Shown here: in pieces, positions 1-11,359 of the stretch
Position numbering within the stretch: the first letter of the stretch is position 1
Layout: the number at the start of each line of letters is the position of its first letter
Source of the DNA: Bdellovibrio sp. ZAP7
Lineage (GTDB): Bacteria; Bdellovibrionota; FAC87; UBA2466
Assembly: GCA_945878405.1 (NCBI GenBank)
Contig: CAMCTJ010000003.1
Location: 62,001 to 126,000 of the forward strand
Direction: 5' to 3'
DNA length: 64,000 nt
The notes under the pieces: generated by a model
The model's input: only the letters and a program-made list of their open reading frames with translations
Database searches by the model: none
Told to the model about the DNA's origin: nothing
Program-made: the position numbers and the translations under genes

Positions 1-2052
<2,052 letters not shown>

Positions 2053-2061
2053 TGTTTTGTG

Positions 2062-3513
2062 TTATTTCAAGCCGTGTAAGTCTAATCGACCACGCGAAAC
2101 AACTTTATCAGCCACGGATTCTGTTTCAGTTGAAAGTTCCATGAGCTGTTTTGCAACGCTTTGAGCGCTCATTTTTGGATCTGTCGACCACAACGCTGCA
2201 GCTGCTCCTGCTACGTGAGGAGTCGCCATTGAGGTTCCATCCCAAGTAACAACAATCTGCCCAAGGTTGATGATCGTGTCCTGATATTTATCGCCGGGAA
2301 CGGTTGAGAGAATTTTCACGCCAGGGGCAGCGATCTTAACGCTCTTTTGTCCCCAGTTTGAAAAAGTGGCTAAATTATTTTCGGCATCAATTGCAGCCAC
2401 TGTGAAGACATTTTCTAAAGGATAAGCAGCGGGGTACACTGGTTTTGGATCGTTATCGATATCAAATCCGGATGCCCCACCTTGGCTATTGGCTCGTCCA
2501 TTTCCTGCAGCAGCTAAAAAGAGAACGCCTTTTTTCCCAGCGCGCTCAATAGCTTCTTTGAGCAGGCCATCTTCTTCTTGTTCGCCATCTGATTCGCCAC
2601 CCCAGCTAGCATTGATGACGTTAGCACCGTTATTGGCAGCGTAATCAATCGCGGAGATTGCTTCGGCTGTCCCGCCTTGGCCGCTTTCGCTGATAAATCG
2701 AAGAGCCATCAGCTTAACATTAGGAGCAAGGCCAACAATCCCTAACTTGTTGTTAAGGGCCGCCCCAATACATCCGGCTACGTGCGTTCCGTGACCAGGG
2801 TTTCCACCCTGAAGAACGATATCCATCAGGCTCAGTGTAAGGTCATAGGGTTTGTCATCGTTGGAGGCAAAATCCCAACCTACGATATCGTCGATGTATC
2901 CGTTGTTGTCGTTGTCGATTCCGTCGCCAGCAACTTCTTTTGGGTTGCGCCACATGTTTGCGATTAAATCTTGGTGATTGTAGTCAACGCCCGTATCCGT
3001 TACGGCAACTACGATTTCTTTGCCCCCGGGAGTTTTTTTCCACGCCCCAGCAGCATCTACAGCAGACATCCCCCACTGTTTACTGAACAGGGGATCGCTA
3101 CCAGCGGTTTGCTTGGAAGGCTTTTTAATTTCTGGATTATCTGGATAAGGGGTGTTTGCTGCGGGCTTGGGTTCTTCTTCAGAGCGCTCAATCGCTTCTG
3201 CTAAACGAGCACGGTTTTCTTCTAAAGAAGGGCTTAAGAAAATTTTGAGTTTTCGGTTTGGCTCCATCTTTACAACCGGAGAGGTGCCAGACTTCTTTCC
3301 GCCAACCCATTTCATGTTTAGACCGTTTTTAGGAGTCGACCACTTGTAAACTTGTCCTTCTCGGCTAACTAATTCCAAAACGCCACCGTTTTGGTCTAAA
3401 AAAGCTTTTTCGTCTGCGGGAGTGGAGGATTTCAGCTTAACAACATACTCAGCGCCAAATACAAACGAAGAACATGAAAGCACTAAAGCAATGCTGACGA
3501 GTTTTTGAATCAT
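2062..3513 (-). CDS. Secreted subtilisin-like (S8) serine protease
   Basis: 483 residues with a signal peptide (about 1-20), a propeptide-like region to about 145 and an S8 catalytic domain. The triad is visible: Asp173 in AVTDTGVDYNH, His241 in GHGTHVAG, Ser428 in GTSMATPHVAG, with oxyanion Asn338 in AAAGNG. A Ca-binding-like insert GDGIDNDNNGYIDD (about 197-209) follows the Asp block. The start is supported by a GGGGGA ribosome binding site just upstream. The product probably digests protein in the periplasm or outside the cell. The upstream region holds two adjacent inverted repeats (3561-3575 and 3577-3586) that could bind a regulator. Confidence 0.93.
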   Translation of the reverse strand: MIQKLVSIALVLSCSSFVFGAEYVVKLKSSTPADEKAFLDQNGGVLELVSREGQVYKWSTPKNGLNMKWVGGKKSGTSPVVKMEPNRKLKIFLSPSLEENRARLAEAIERSEEEPKPAANTPYPDNPEIKKPSKQTAGSDPLFSKQWGMSAVDAAGAWKKTPGGKEIVVAVTDTGVDYNHQDLIANMWRNPKEVAGDGIDNDNNGYIDDIVGWDFASNDDKPYDLTLSLMDIVLQGGNPGHGTHVAGCIGAALNNKLGIVGLAPNVKLMALRFISESGQGGTAEAISAIDYAANNGANVINASWGGESDGEQEEDGLLKEAIERAGKKGVLFLAAAGNGRANSQGGASGFDIDNDPKPVYPAAYPLENVFTVAAIDAENNLATFSNWGQKSVKIAAPGVKILSTVPGDKYQDTIINLGQIVVTWDGTSMATPHVAGAAAALWSTDPKMSAQSVAKQLMELSTETESVADKVVSRGRLDLHGLK

Positions 3514-3736
3514 CGGGTCCCCCTGTTAAGCCTGTTTCTTACCACTGGTAATCGCCTATTTTGGTTGTTAACCAAGTTGAATTCAATACTAAAAAAAAGC
3601 GACTTTTTACCTGTACTTGCCCCTACTTTATCTGTGGCGTGTCAAAGGTCAAGCTGAGAAGCCGATTATTCGATAACAAATGATCAACATTGAGGAATTT
3701 TCCCTCGAAATGAGAGCCCAAAAACGGCATTTTTGG

Positions 3737-3742
3737 TATGAT
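3737..3742 (+). promoter_or_regulatory. Candidate -10 (TATGAT) for nadK, near-leaderless
   Basis: TATGAT lies 8 nt before the nadK ATG (3751), with no Shine-Dalgarno motif between. Transcription would start within about two bases of the start codon. No good -35 hexamer is seen 16-18 nt upstream, so this is suggestive only. Confidence 0.4.
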
Positions 3743-3750
3743 TACGCGAT

Positions 3751-4590
3751 ATGAGCCAACCCAACAAAGTAATGCTTTGCGTCAAGGGCGGCGATCCTGC
3801 CGCCGCTAAGGCCGCCAAAGAGCTCGAATCTGCTCTAAAAAGCCAAGGAATTGAAGCCATCCAAGTGGCAGACAACGCCAACGAAATACCCGCAACTATT
3901 CTGAGAAGCTGCCGGTTGGCTGTGGTGATCGGAGGCGACGGAACCTTCTTGTCGCTTGTTCGTCGGATGGAGCAAAAAAACATAACCCCCGTTATGGGAG
4001 TTAACCTGGGAAGTCTCGGTTTTATCACAGACACTAGCCGCGAACAGATGGTTGCTGCCGTCCTGGCTGCATTGGCAGGCCACTTCAAGGCAGAAAAAAA
4101 ACCGCTCCTGACCATTGAGCTTAAGCATCCCAATGGAAAAACGGACGTAGCCACTGTTTTTAATGACGTCTGTTTATCTAAGGGTGCCGGTACAGCACTT
4201 TTAAAATTTGAAATTCTGTTAGATGGCGAATTGCTCAGCCACGTTAAAGCGGACGGATATCTTGTTGCGACCCCAACAGGTTCGACGGCGTATAGCCTTT
4301 CTGCGGGAGGCCCCCTCCTGCATCCTCAACTTGAAGGACTGGTTTTGATTCCGATTTGCGCTCATTCATTGTCTGCGCGTCCAATCGTTATTCCTCTTCA
4401 TCAGAGGGTGGAGATTAAAACCATTGAACTTAAAGAAACCGCTTATTTGGTTTGTGATGGGCAAGTTAGCTTTGAGGTAAAAGACGGTGATGAACTTTTA
4501 GTTCAGGTATCAAAACAGCACCTGCAACTCTTGCGGCCACCCCAATCGGGCTGGTCGGAAGCGCTGAGAAGTAAGCTAAAAATGGCCTAA
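3751..4590 (+). CDS. nadK: NAD kinase
   Basis: Phosphorylates NAD+ to NADP+ with ATP or polyphosphate in the cytosol. 279 residues, normal length for the bacterial family. It carries the GGDGT motif (61-65, catalytic Asp63) after a hydrophobic strand LAVVI, the NLGSLGFI block and the second diagnostic motif DGYLVATPTGSTAYSLSAGG. The PICAHSLSARPIV segment is also typical. It is the first gene of a tight plus-strand run: the TldE/PmbA-like gene starts 4 bp after its stop. The leader seems to be missing (-10 hexamer next to the ATG). Confidence 0.97.
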   Translation: MSQPNKVMLCVKGGDPAAAKAAKELESALKSQGIEAIQVADNANEIPATILRSCRLAVVIGGDGTFLSLVRRMEQKNITPVMGVNLGSLGFITDTSREQMVAAVLAALAGHFKAEKKPLLTIELKHPNGKTDVATVFNDVCLSKGAGTALLKFEILLDGELLSHVKADGYLVATPTGSTAYSLSAGGPLLHPQLEGLVLIPICAHSLSARPIVIPLHQRVEIKTIELKETAYLVCDGQVSFEVKDGDELLVQVSKQHLQLLRPPQSGWSEALRSKLKMA

Positions 4591-4594
4591 ACAA

Positions 4595-5854
4595 ATGACA
4601 CAAAAGCTTCTTGAGTTTATCAAAAATCATCCAAAGCTCGTTGTAGCGCAGGACTTTGAGGTTGCTTGTCAAAAAACCCTGATTCAAACCCAACAATATC
4701 GGAACGGCCAAAAAGGCATTCAAAGTTTTGATGACTCTTGGTGGGTACAGCTCAAAATTCTTCACAGAAACAAACCAGGAATAGCCGCTGCCTCGGCTTT
4801 AACGGAAGAAACTTTGGATAGATTAGTAACGGAAGCTTTATTAAGCGCCGAACAATCTACACCCGATCCCTGGTTTCGCTTTCCAGTTTGGTCCCCGAGA
4901 TCCGATACCCAGGCACAAGAAAAATCTGAAACTCCGACAGAAAGCTTTTGGTCTTCTAGCCAGAGCCTGTTGGGGGGCACACCACTGGTTTTTAATGAAT
5001 GGTATGAATGGCGCGAGATTGAGACGGCTCTTTTTCGCCGTTCAGAAAAAGTTCAAAAAACGTCACGGCATTCGGCTGCATTTCAGCAGTGGAACTTGGG
5101 GCGATGCCACGAATCGTTTTGGGGCTTAGAAAACCGGAAAGAAAGAATTGAGCGTTTAAAGAATGCCGCTTTTAGCGTGGAAAACTCTATTAAGTGGGAG
5201 AAGTCGATTCCTTCAATCATTTCATTGAGCGGGCGAGCCATTTCTCCAATACTCCAACTGGTCTCGCAGTGGTTTCATGGGAAGGGTGTAAAAAACAAGA
5301 AAAGCCCGCTTTCGGGCCACGATGAAAATCCGGTCGTCATGTCAAAGGTGATCACCCTCGTCGATGATGGAACCCAAATTAAAACCGCTTTCTCTGGTCC
5401 TTTTGATCTAGATGGAATCCCCAGACAAAGAACAACACTGATTCAAAACGGACTTTTTAAGAGTGCCCTTCACGATTCCTACACGGGGGCAATGGACAAT
5501 TGCCGGAGCACTGGAAATCGAATGCGGCTGCATGAAGAGCTAGAACCAAAAATTCGTGCAAAAGCTATCTGTCTAGAGCCAGGAAACGCGGCCCCGAATC
5601 TGATTTGGAAGGAGCAAGGACAAGGGTTGGCGTTAGAGGGTTGGACCCGATTGGCTTTTTTGTCGGATCACCATGTAGAGGGGGATGCTTTTGGTTGGCG
5701 AATAGAGGGTGGGACTCCCATGAGCGCTGTCCGCGTCGAAGGTTTAAAGTTGGATTTGGTTAATCTGATGAATCGGGTATTTTTGGTTGCGAACGATTCT
5801 GAAAAACACGGATTCTCAATTTCTCCGACTGTTTTTGTTCAAGGAGCTCTATGA
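4595..5854 (+). CDS. TldE/PmbA-like protein (metalloprotease-associated subunit)
   Basis: 419 residues. The C-terminal half has the TldD/PmbA pattern: DDGTQ, then GPFDLDGIPRQRT, LIQNGLFKSALHDSYTGA, and a final Gly-rich strand region. No HExxxH zinc motif is present, which fits the TldE/PmbA subunit (TldD carries the zinc site). In known systems TldD and TldE form a heterodimeric protease that degrades unfolded peptides and matures peptides such as microcins. The N-terminal half is divergent and a tldD partner is not in this window. It is 4 bp after nadK and overlaps the phosphatase start by ATGA, so all three are translated together. Confidence 0.75.
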   Translation: MTQKLLEFIKNHPKLVVAQDFEVACQKTLIQTQQYRNGQKGIQSFDDSWWVQLKILHRNKPGIAAASALTEETLDRLVTEALLSAEQSTPDPWFRFPVWSPRSDTQAQEKSETPTESFWSSSQSLLGGTPLVFNEWYEWREIETALFRRSEKVQKTSRHSAAFQQWNLGRCHESFWGLENRKERIERLKNAAFSVENSIKWEKSIPSIISLSGRAISPILQLVSQWFHGKGVKNKKSPLSGHDENPVVMSKVITLVDDGTQIKTAFSGPFDLDGIPRQRTTLIQNGLFKSALHDSYTGAMDNCRSTGNRMRLHEELEPKIRAKAICLEPGNAAPNLIWKEQGQGLALEGWTRLAFLSDHHVEGDAFGWRIEGGTPMSAVRVEGLKLDLVNLMNRVFLVANDSEKHGFSISPTVFVQGAL

Positions 5855-6564
5855 AAGCGCGGTCTTTCGCCATTACTGATATTGGAATGAAGAGAAAGGT
5901 GAACCAGGACGCTTTTCTTAAAGACGACGAGCTGGGCATTTTTTTAGTAGCAGATGGAATGGGGGGGCACCGAGGAGGAGAAGTCGCCAGCCAACTCGCG
6001 GTACAAATAATCCGCGAATTCTGTGTTGAACATCGCTCCTTGCCAGCTGCTGAGAGGATTAACCAAGCGGTTAATGCGGCTTGCGAGCAAATTTTCTTTA
6101 AGGCGGCCCAAAATGAAGATCTCCACGGGATGGGAACAACCATACTTGCTCTTTTAATTGAGAACGGCGAGGCCAGTTTGGGGCAAGTCGGAGACAGTCG
6201 GGGATATTTGATGAGCGAGGGAAAAATCTGGCAGATCACAGAAGATCACTCGCTACTTAACGAAGAGCTCAGATCTGGACGTCTCGTTGCTAGCCAAGCA
6301 AAGGATTACCAGTTTAAGAACGTCATTACTCGCAGCGTGGGGTACGAAAGCCGAGTTGCAGTCGATGTTTATCGAAGAGTTTTAAGGTCTGGAGATATCT
6401 TTTTATTGTGCACCGATGGATTGTCGGGATTGGTTTCCATAGACGAAATAGAAAAAGAATTGAGCAAAAGTAACATGCATCAGGGACTCCAAAACCTGAT
6501 CGATTTGGCCAATTCTAGGGGCGGAGACGACAACATCACGGCTCTGGCTTGTGAAGTGAAGTAA
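5851..6564 (+). CDS. PP2C-family Ser/Thr protein phosphatase
   Basis: 237 residues, a bare PP2C catalytic domain with no membrane segment, so cytosolic. The metal-binding and catalytic motifs are intact: RKVNQD (15-20), ADGMGGHRGGE (34-44), GMGTTILAL, QVGDSRGYL, CTDGLSGLV and GGDDNITAL. Such enzymes (PrpC/Stp type) remove phosphate from Ser/Thr using two Mn or Mg ions and usually oppose a Hanks-type kinase. No kinase is encoded in this window. The start overlaps the stop of the preceding gene (ATGA). Confidence 0.93.
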   Translation: MKARSFAITDIGMKRKVNQDAFLKDDELGIFLVADGMGGHRGGEVASQLAVQIIREFCVEHRSLPAAERINQAVNAACEQIFFKAAQNEDLHGMGTTILALLIENGEASLGQVGDSRGYLMSEGKIWQITEDHSLLNEELRSGRLVASQAKDYQFKNVITRSVGYESRVAVDVYRRVLRSGDIFLLCTDGLSGLVSIDEIEKELSKSNMHQGLQNLIDLANSRGGDDNITALACEVK

Positions 6565-6585
6565 GCCCAAAAGGATTGACTCCCG

Positions 6586-7335
6586 GTGACAAGTGATGTT
6601 TTTATTGTTCCGGTCATGATTCGCAACACGAAGCTTACAGCACTGGTTGCCGCCGTAATGATCCTCGGGGTTCTGGTTTTCAATCCCGCAACAGCGGCCG
6701 GAGCAAATCCACAGCCCGTTCTTTCCAAGAAGCAAGCGGCTGAAAAAAGAGCGGAGAAACGCGCCCGCCGGTTTGGTCAAAAGCTACAAACCCTAACCCA
6801 ATTAAAAAAGGCCTTTACCCAAATCAAAAAAAAGAGCCCACCAACTAAATTGGTGCTCACCGAAAAGGTGCCCGTTCGGCTGGTTCGAATTAAAAGCTTA
6901 ATTGATCAGGGTCAAATGATGATGCGGGCGGTTCCTGCCTCTCTCCCCGTAAGAGGACGAATTTCTTCTCTCTTTGGTCCGAGACGCCACCCCCGCAGCC
7001 AAGATTTTAGACTTCATGCTGGAATTGATATTGTGGCCCGATTTGGGTCCCCTGTTGTTGCAACGGCAGATGGTCGCGTCGTTTTTTCCGGGGAAAGACA
7101 GGGGTACGGGAAAGTAGTGGTCTTAGATCATGGTTTTGGTTATCAGACGGTTTATGCGCACAATTCCAGGCTTTCAGTGCCTATTGGAACTCGGGTTGCG
7201 AGAGGCCAGGTAATTGCCCACGTAGGAAAGAGCGGGCACACAACTGGAACGCATCTACATTACGAAGTGAGAAAGAATGGGGCTCCTATCGATCCAAGGC
7301 CCTATCTTAAGAAGCAAATGCCCCCCTCTTCTTAG
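6586..7335 (+). CDS. M23 (LytM-type) peptidoglycan endopeptidase
   Basis: 249 residues from a GTG start. A hydrophobic export signal (about residues 11-35) is followed by a basic linker and a C-terminal M23 domain with zinc ligands HAGID and HLHYE, plus the conserved VVATADGRVVFSG and GYGKVVVLDHG strands. The family cuts peptide cross-links of the cell wall or, when degenerate, activates amidases; here the metal ligands are present. The GTG is backed by AAGGA at 6571-6575; a downstream ATG at 6616 gives a cleaner signal peptide but lacks a ribosome binding site. It lies 21 bp after the phosphatase and may be co-transcribed. Confidence 0.9.
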   Translation: MTSDVFIVPVMIRNTKLTALVAAVMILGVLVFNPATAAGANPQPVLSKKQAAEKRAEKRARRFGQKLQTLTQLKKAFTQIKKKSPPTKLVLTEKVPVRLVRIKSLIDQGQMMMRAVPASLPVRGRISSLFGPRRHPRSQDFRLHAGIDIVARFGSPVVATADGRVVFSGERQGYGKVVVLDHGFGYQTVYAHNSRLSVPIGTRVARGQVIAHVGKSGHTTGTHLHYEVRKNGAPIDPRPYLKKQMPPSS

Positions 7336-7453
7336 CATCTTAAAACTGTCAAAACTTTAGACACGCTCAATTTCCTTAGCTAGGGCTTGGATGCCATTGT
7401 GAAGGATTTGTGCTGAAGCTTTGCCCGGTCCCGAAGTTGCAGATTTTTAGGGC

Positions 7454-10138
7454 GTGATTCAAAAACATCGCATGATTGCGCTCTTTTTTGCGGCGATTTT
7501 CGCTTGGTCCGGGGTTGGCCAAGAGACCAGCTGTTATGATCTCTGGATCCGCTTGCGCGAACAGAAACTCAATTCTGAGCCAATGACCCTGAAAGCAAAA
7601 GACACAGAAACCGAAATGGCATTTGCTTTTGAAAAGGAGGGAAGCTGGTTTCCCGAGCTTCCTAAGGGATGGTTTGAGTTAGATCAAAATTATATGAAAC
7701 GGGCCCTTCAAATACGAGCCCGAGCCGAGGCAGAAGGTAAGAAGGAAAACGTTCTTCTGAAAATGCTGAAACGTTATTTGGATGCTAGCGATCCAAAATG
7801 GGTTATGGCACCCGCATCCGTTCGTCGTTCTATGACCAAAGCTCAGTGGTCTAAAATGACCCCGCAAGAGCAAATCGAATTTTTATTCCAATCTGGAGAT
7901 GTTTTAAAAAGGCTCACCCGAACGGGACTGGGCCATCTTTTCTATGAAGAAGTTTTAAACTTTGCACGGCTTCGGCCGGGCTCCAAAAAACCAGAGAGCG
8001 TAAACATTACGGATGATTTGGGTTCTTATGAGCTCGTCAGTCGCGGAGAAACGAACCGAAAAACGTTTCAGGAAATGCGAAAGGAAATTGAGGATGCTCT
8101 CGATGGACCGATTGGTCACCAGCATATTGTGCACGCTTGGCCCGCCGATCGAGAAGCCCGAGCCAAGTTAGCCCCTAAGTATTTGGAGCTTTTAGATGCA
8201 GGGACTTGGTTTTTGTATTGGCGTCAAATGGAGCGAAATCCCGAGGACGTTGAATCCATTTTAGGTCATGAATATTTAGGAATTTATCCGAAAAGCTCGC
8301 TCAAAAGATTGCAGGATCGCATGGTAGAGGGCGACTCTGAGCATGCTAGAGACAAATATAGGATGATTGGTTTTCGCTCGATGCGAGGAAGAGAATCTAT
8401 GCCGGGCCAGGATCCCAAGCAGTTTTATCCGGATTTTGAACTTCGCTCGGGGAACAAAGGTGTCAAAAGGGATTTTATGGAGGATATGCTCCAAGCCCGA
8501 TTGGCCTCCGGAGATTATTCAGGATTAAAAGATTTCAATTCGCATTCGGTTGATCCAGGAGCTCCCGTAAGAAAAATTGCACCCGACTTATCTTCTGAGC
8601 AACTCTCAACGTTAGAGTCCTTTGAAGCAGCTATGCCCAAGTTGAGATCGGCCAATCGACAATACAGAAAAGATTTGCGGAACAAAATTTTCTCACCCCT
8701 GCTGAATTGGGAAGAGAGACTGCCCATGGATTTGGGGGGCGAAGGCCTCAGAAAGGCTCGACAGAAATATGCCGAGGAATTAACAGCTATCGCGAAAGAG
8801 TATTTAAAACGTCAGGCAAGAACACAAAAGCCAGAGTCTCACGAGCGCCTCTGGGACGAGACCCAGCAACAAATTGAAAAGGCAGTTTATGAATTTGCAA
8901 AAGCTACAAAACTCTCGAAGGCTTTTGAAGGCTACTTAGTTCCAAGACCTGAGCAACTCCCAGATATCCGTGTTGCGGCTTCTGGTCCTGTCGACGTGAA
9001 CAAAATCGATTTGGGGATTGAGTTCAGTTTTAGGTTCCTCAATTCCCCTGCAAATAAAACAGAAGCAAGCGATAGAATTTATAAAACGGTCAGCGAGCTG
9101 GCCAAAGCTCTTGGCGCATCCGAGGTTCGAGATCTTGAAGATCCCACGGCGCACGGCCATGGACTGGGAATGAAGTTTTTGATGGTGGATGAAAATGGAA
9201 AAAAATGGAGAGTCGAGTGGGATGGCGTTCAGCGCTTCTACCGACAAGGAAAGCCCTACGCCCCCCAGGGCGGGCACATCGAAATTCCTTCACCCAAAGC
9301 GGCGCCTCAAGACATGACCCAAATCAAAGCCCTTTATGAAACCAATCGAGCGCTGGGACAAGTTCCGAACAGGGCAGCCGGCGGAGCGCACATTAATATT
9401 GATCTCAAGCCATTTTTTAGTCTTTCTGAAACAGAGGGAGCTCGAAAGTTTGTCGACTTTCTTAATCATTTTGAAAACAACCGAGAAATGATCCAGTTTT
9501 TGTGGCAGCATCCGTATAGAACAGCCGCCGCATTCCCGCTGGAGATGTCTTCCTCGCTCAAAGAAAAACTGAATCAGTTTTCTGGCACTTGGGATGACCT
9601 CGCTCGATTGCTTTATCAGGAGCGCTATTTCAACCCGTATGTAAGCCGCAAACCAGGCTATACGCAGCTGAACGCAACAGCTTTAATGTCGGGACTTGTT
9701 CCGGACGCCTATCGAGAAACCATTGATATCAAAAACCCTTCAACCGAGTGGTTCCCTGCGTTTGGTGGAAAGGGTACAGACCGCGTTGAACTGCGGCTTT
9801 TCGATGCTCCGCCCGATGAGTACCTGGCAGCTCTTCAAATTAAGTATATTCGAGCGTTACTGAATAAAAGCATCAATGCTGCGGGCAATATCGGAATTCA
9901 GAAAAAATACGGAGCCGAAGATTTTAAAGATTGGAAAGAGGATGCAGGATCATTTTCGGAAGCCGCAAAAGCCCATCTGACCGATTTGGGTTTAGATCCT
10001 AAAGAGTTTTTACCGCTGCTTGTAGATGCGCATCAAGTCCAACAAGTCGAGCTGCCAAAGCCGAAGCCGCTTGTTGAGTTTCCCAATTTCCTCCCGCTTC
10101 AAGACGAGCGTTGGAGTCCCTCTCAAAATAAACAGTAA
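7454..10138 (+). CDS. Large exported protein with an amidoligase-like (glutamine synthetase-fold) C-terminal domain
   Basis: 894 residues with a signal peptide (ALFFAAIFAWSGVGQ, GTG start 7454; ATG 7472 is an alternative). The first 500 or so residues are charged, helical and unrecognised. From about residue 510 the order of motifs resembles the GS-like amidoligases: GIEFSF, then GGHIEIPSPK, AGGAHINIDL, and RVELRLFDAPP with a following helix. That family makes amide bonds with ATP, often on peptides or cell-wall material. An export signal on an ATP-dependent fold is odd. The family call rests on motif order only. The gene stands alone between the M23 peptidase and a second protease. Confidence 0.55.
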   Translation: MIQKHRMIALFFAAIFAWSGVGQETSCYDLWIRLREQKLNSEPMTLKAKDTETEMAFAFEKEGSWFPELPKGWFELDQNYMKRALQIRARAEAEGKKENVLLKMLKRYLDASDPKWVMAPASVRRSMTKAQWSKMTPQEQIEFLFQSGDVLKRLTRTGLGHLFYEEVLNFARLRPGSKKPESVNITDDLGSYELVSRGETNRKTFQEMRKEIEDALDGPIGHQHIVHAWPADREARAKLAPKYLELLDAGTWFLYWRQMERNPEDVESILGHEYLGIYPKSSLKRLQDRMVEGDSEHARDKYRMIGFRSMRGRESMPGQDPKQFYPDFELRSGNKGVKRDFMEDMLQARLASGDYSGLKDFNSHSVDPGAPVRKIAPDLSSEQLSTLESFEAAMPKLRSANRQYRKDLRNKIFSPLLNWEERLPMDLGGEGLRKARQKYAEELTAIAKEYLKRQARTQKPESHERLWDETQQQIEKAVYEFAKATKLSKAFEGYLVPRPEQLPDIRVAASGPVDVNKIDLGIEFSFRFLNSPANKTEASDRIYKTVSELAKALGASEVRDLEDPTAHGHGLGMKFLMVDENGKKWRVEWDGVQRFYRQGKPYAPQGGHIEIPSPKAAPQDMTQIKALYETNRALGQVPNRAAGGAHINIDLKPFFSLSETEGARKFVDFLNHFENNREMIQFLWQHPYRTAAAFPLEMSSSLKEKLNQFSGTWDDLARLLYQERYFNPYVSRKPGYTQLNATALMSGLVPDAYRETIDIKNPSTEWFPAFGGKGTDRVELRLFDAPPDEYLAALQIKYIRALLNKSINAAGNIGIQKKYGAEDFKDWKEDAGSFSEAAKAHLTDLGLDPKEFLPLLVDAHQVQQVELPKPKPLVEFPNFLPLQDERWSPSQNKQ

Positions 10139-10229
10139 ATCCCTGAAAAAATTCTTCGCTTTTCAAAGGTTTTTTATTGCTCTTTGAGATCGTGACACGT
10201 AAAAAATGATTCTAATTCAAGGGAAATAA

Positions 10230-11291
10230 ATGGGTAGGGGAATCCGTACTTTTCTTTTTTTGCTTTTGATGTCTTCGGCGGCGGTTGCCAAGGAAAACTT
10301 ACCGCCACCACTCCAAAAAATTCCCGATCTTCAGCACGCCCCCGATCCCCTAATGGCAAAGGCGTGGCACTTGGAAAACATCAAAGCCCCAGAAGCGTGG
10401 AAAATCAGCCAGGGAAGCGCCGATGTTACTTTAGCGGTTATCGATAGCGGGGTTAATTACAACCACCCCGAATTAATTCACCGAATTAAGCGAAAAGAAA
10501 GCGAATGGCCCGCTAACGGGGTGGACGATGACAATAATCGATTCGTTGACGACGTTATTGGGTGGGATTTTGTTCGAGGTCTCCACCTTCCTATGGATCG
10601 CACCGGTCACGGAACGGCAATGGCGGCCATCATGGCGGGAACCTTAAATAATGGAGAAGGGGCAGCTGGCGTCTGTCCTAATTGTTCCATTATGCCCATC
10701 CGTTTTATTAATTGGGAGGGCCTCGGAGATACCGAAGATGCTATCAGCGGAATTTATTACGCGGTTCGAGAAGGGGCATCGGTTCTTAACATTTCTTTTG
10801 CTGGCGAAGGGTATGACCGAGACCTACTCGACGCTATTCGGTTTGCGGCGAAGCACGATGTAGTAGTGGTTGTGGCCTCGGGAAACGATGGCGAAAGCTT
10901 GAACGACTCTTCGGTCTATCCCGCTAAATTTCAAGAAGAGAACATGCTGACTGTGACAGGAACGGACAGCGAAAATAAATTATTTGATGGGGCTAATTGG
11001 AGTTCCAAGTATGTTTCAGTGGGGGCTCCTGGCGACGAGATTATTGAGCCATGGTTTAAGAACTGGGATGTAGGAAGTGGAACATCTCAAGCGACCGCCG
11101 TTGTGGCAGGCGCAGTTGGGCTTGTGCGATCGATTGCACCGAGCTTAACGGCTTCCGAAGTTGTCTCTTTAATTAAAGCCACAGTTCAAGTTCACCCGCA
11201 CCTTGAAAAAAAGGTGATGACTAGTGGAATTTTAGACGTTGCTCAAGCTGCCAAATGTGCTAGTCACAAAGGGCATCCCTGCCTTCGTTAA
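10230..11291 (+). CDS. Secreted subtilisin-like (S8) serine protease, compact form
   Basis: 353 residues with a signal peptide (1-20, ending SSAAVA) and almost no propeptide before the S8 domain. Triad: Asp72 in AVIDSGVNYNHPEL, His127 in RTGHGTAMA, Ser286 in GSGTSQATAVVAG, oxyanion Asn219 in ASGND. It shares with the protease at 2062-3513 the acidic insert GVDDDNNRFVDDVIGWDF after the Asp block, so the two are probably paralogues. The serine motif reads GTSQA instead of the usual GTSMA/S, which is tolerated in the family. An AAGGGA motif lies upstream of the ATG. Confidence 0.92.
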   Translation: MGRGIRTFLFLLLMSSAAVAKENLPPPLQKIPDLQHAPDPLMAKAWHLENIKAPEAWKISQGSADVTLAVIDSGVNYNHPELIHRIKRKESEWPANGVDDDNNRFVDDVIGWDFVRGLHLPMDRTGHGTAMAAIMAGTLNNGEGAAGVCPNCSIMPIRFINWEGLGDTEDAISGIYYAVREGASVLNISFAGEGYDRDLLDAIRFAAKHDVVVVVASGNDGESLNDSSVYPAKFQEENMLTVTGTDSENKLFDGANWSSKYVSVGAPGDEIIEPWFKNWDVGSGTSQATAVVAGAVGLVRSIAPSLTASEVVSLIKATVQVHPHLEKKVMTSGILDVAQAAKCASHKGHPCLR

Positions 11292-11359
11292 GTTGACAAG
11301 GCTTCCTTGCGATACCAAAATCTTCAAGCGTTTAAATGCTTCCGTGGGAGATCAAGACC

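Noticed and set aside
3684-4154. 156-residue minus-strand frame across the nadK start
   Set aside because: Shadow of nadK, whose motifs are unambiguous on the plus strand.
5760-6239. 159-residue minus-strand frame opposite the PP2C gene
   Set aside because: Shadow; the plus-strand phosphatase has all family motifs.
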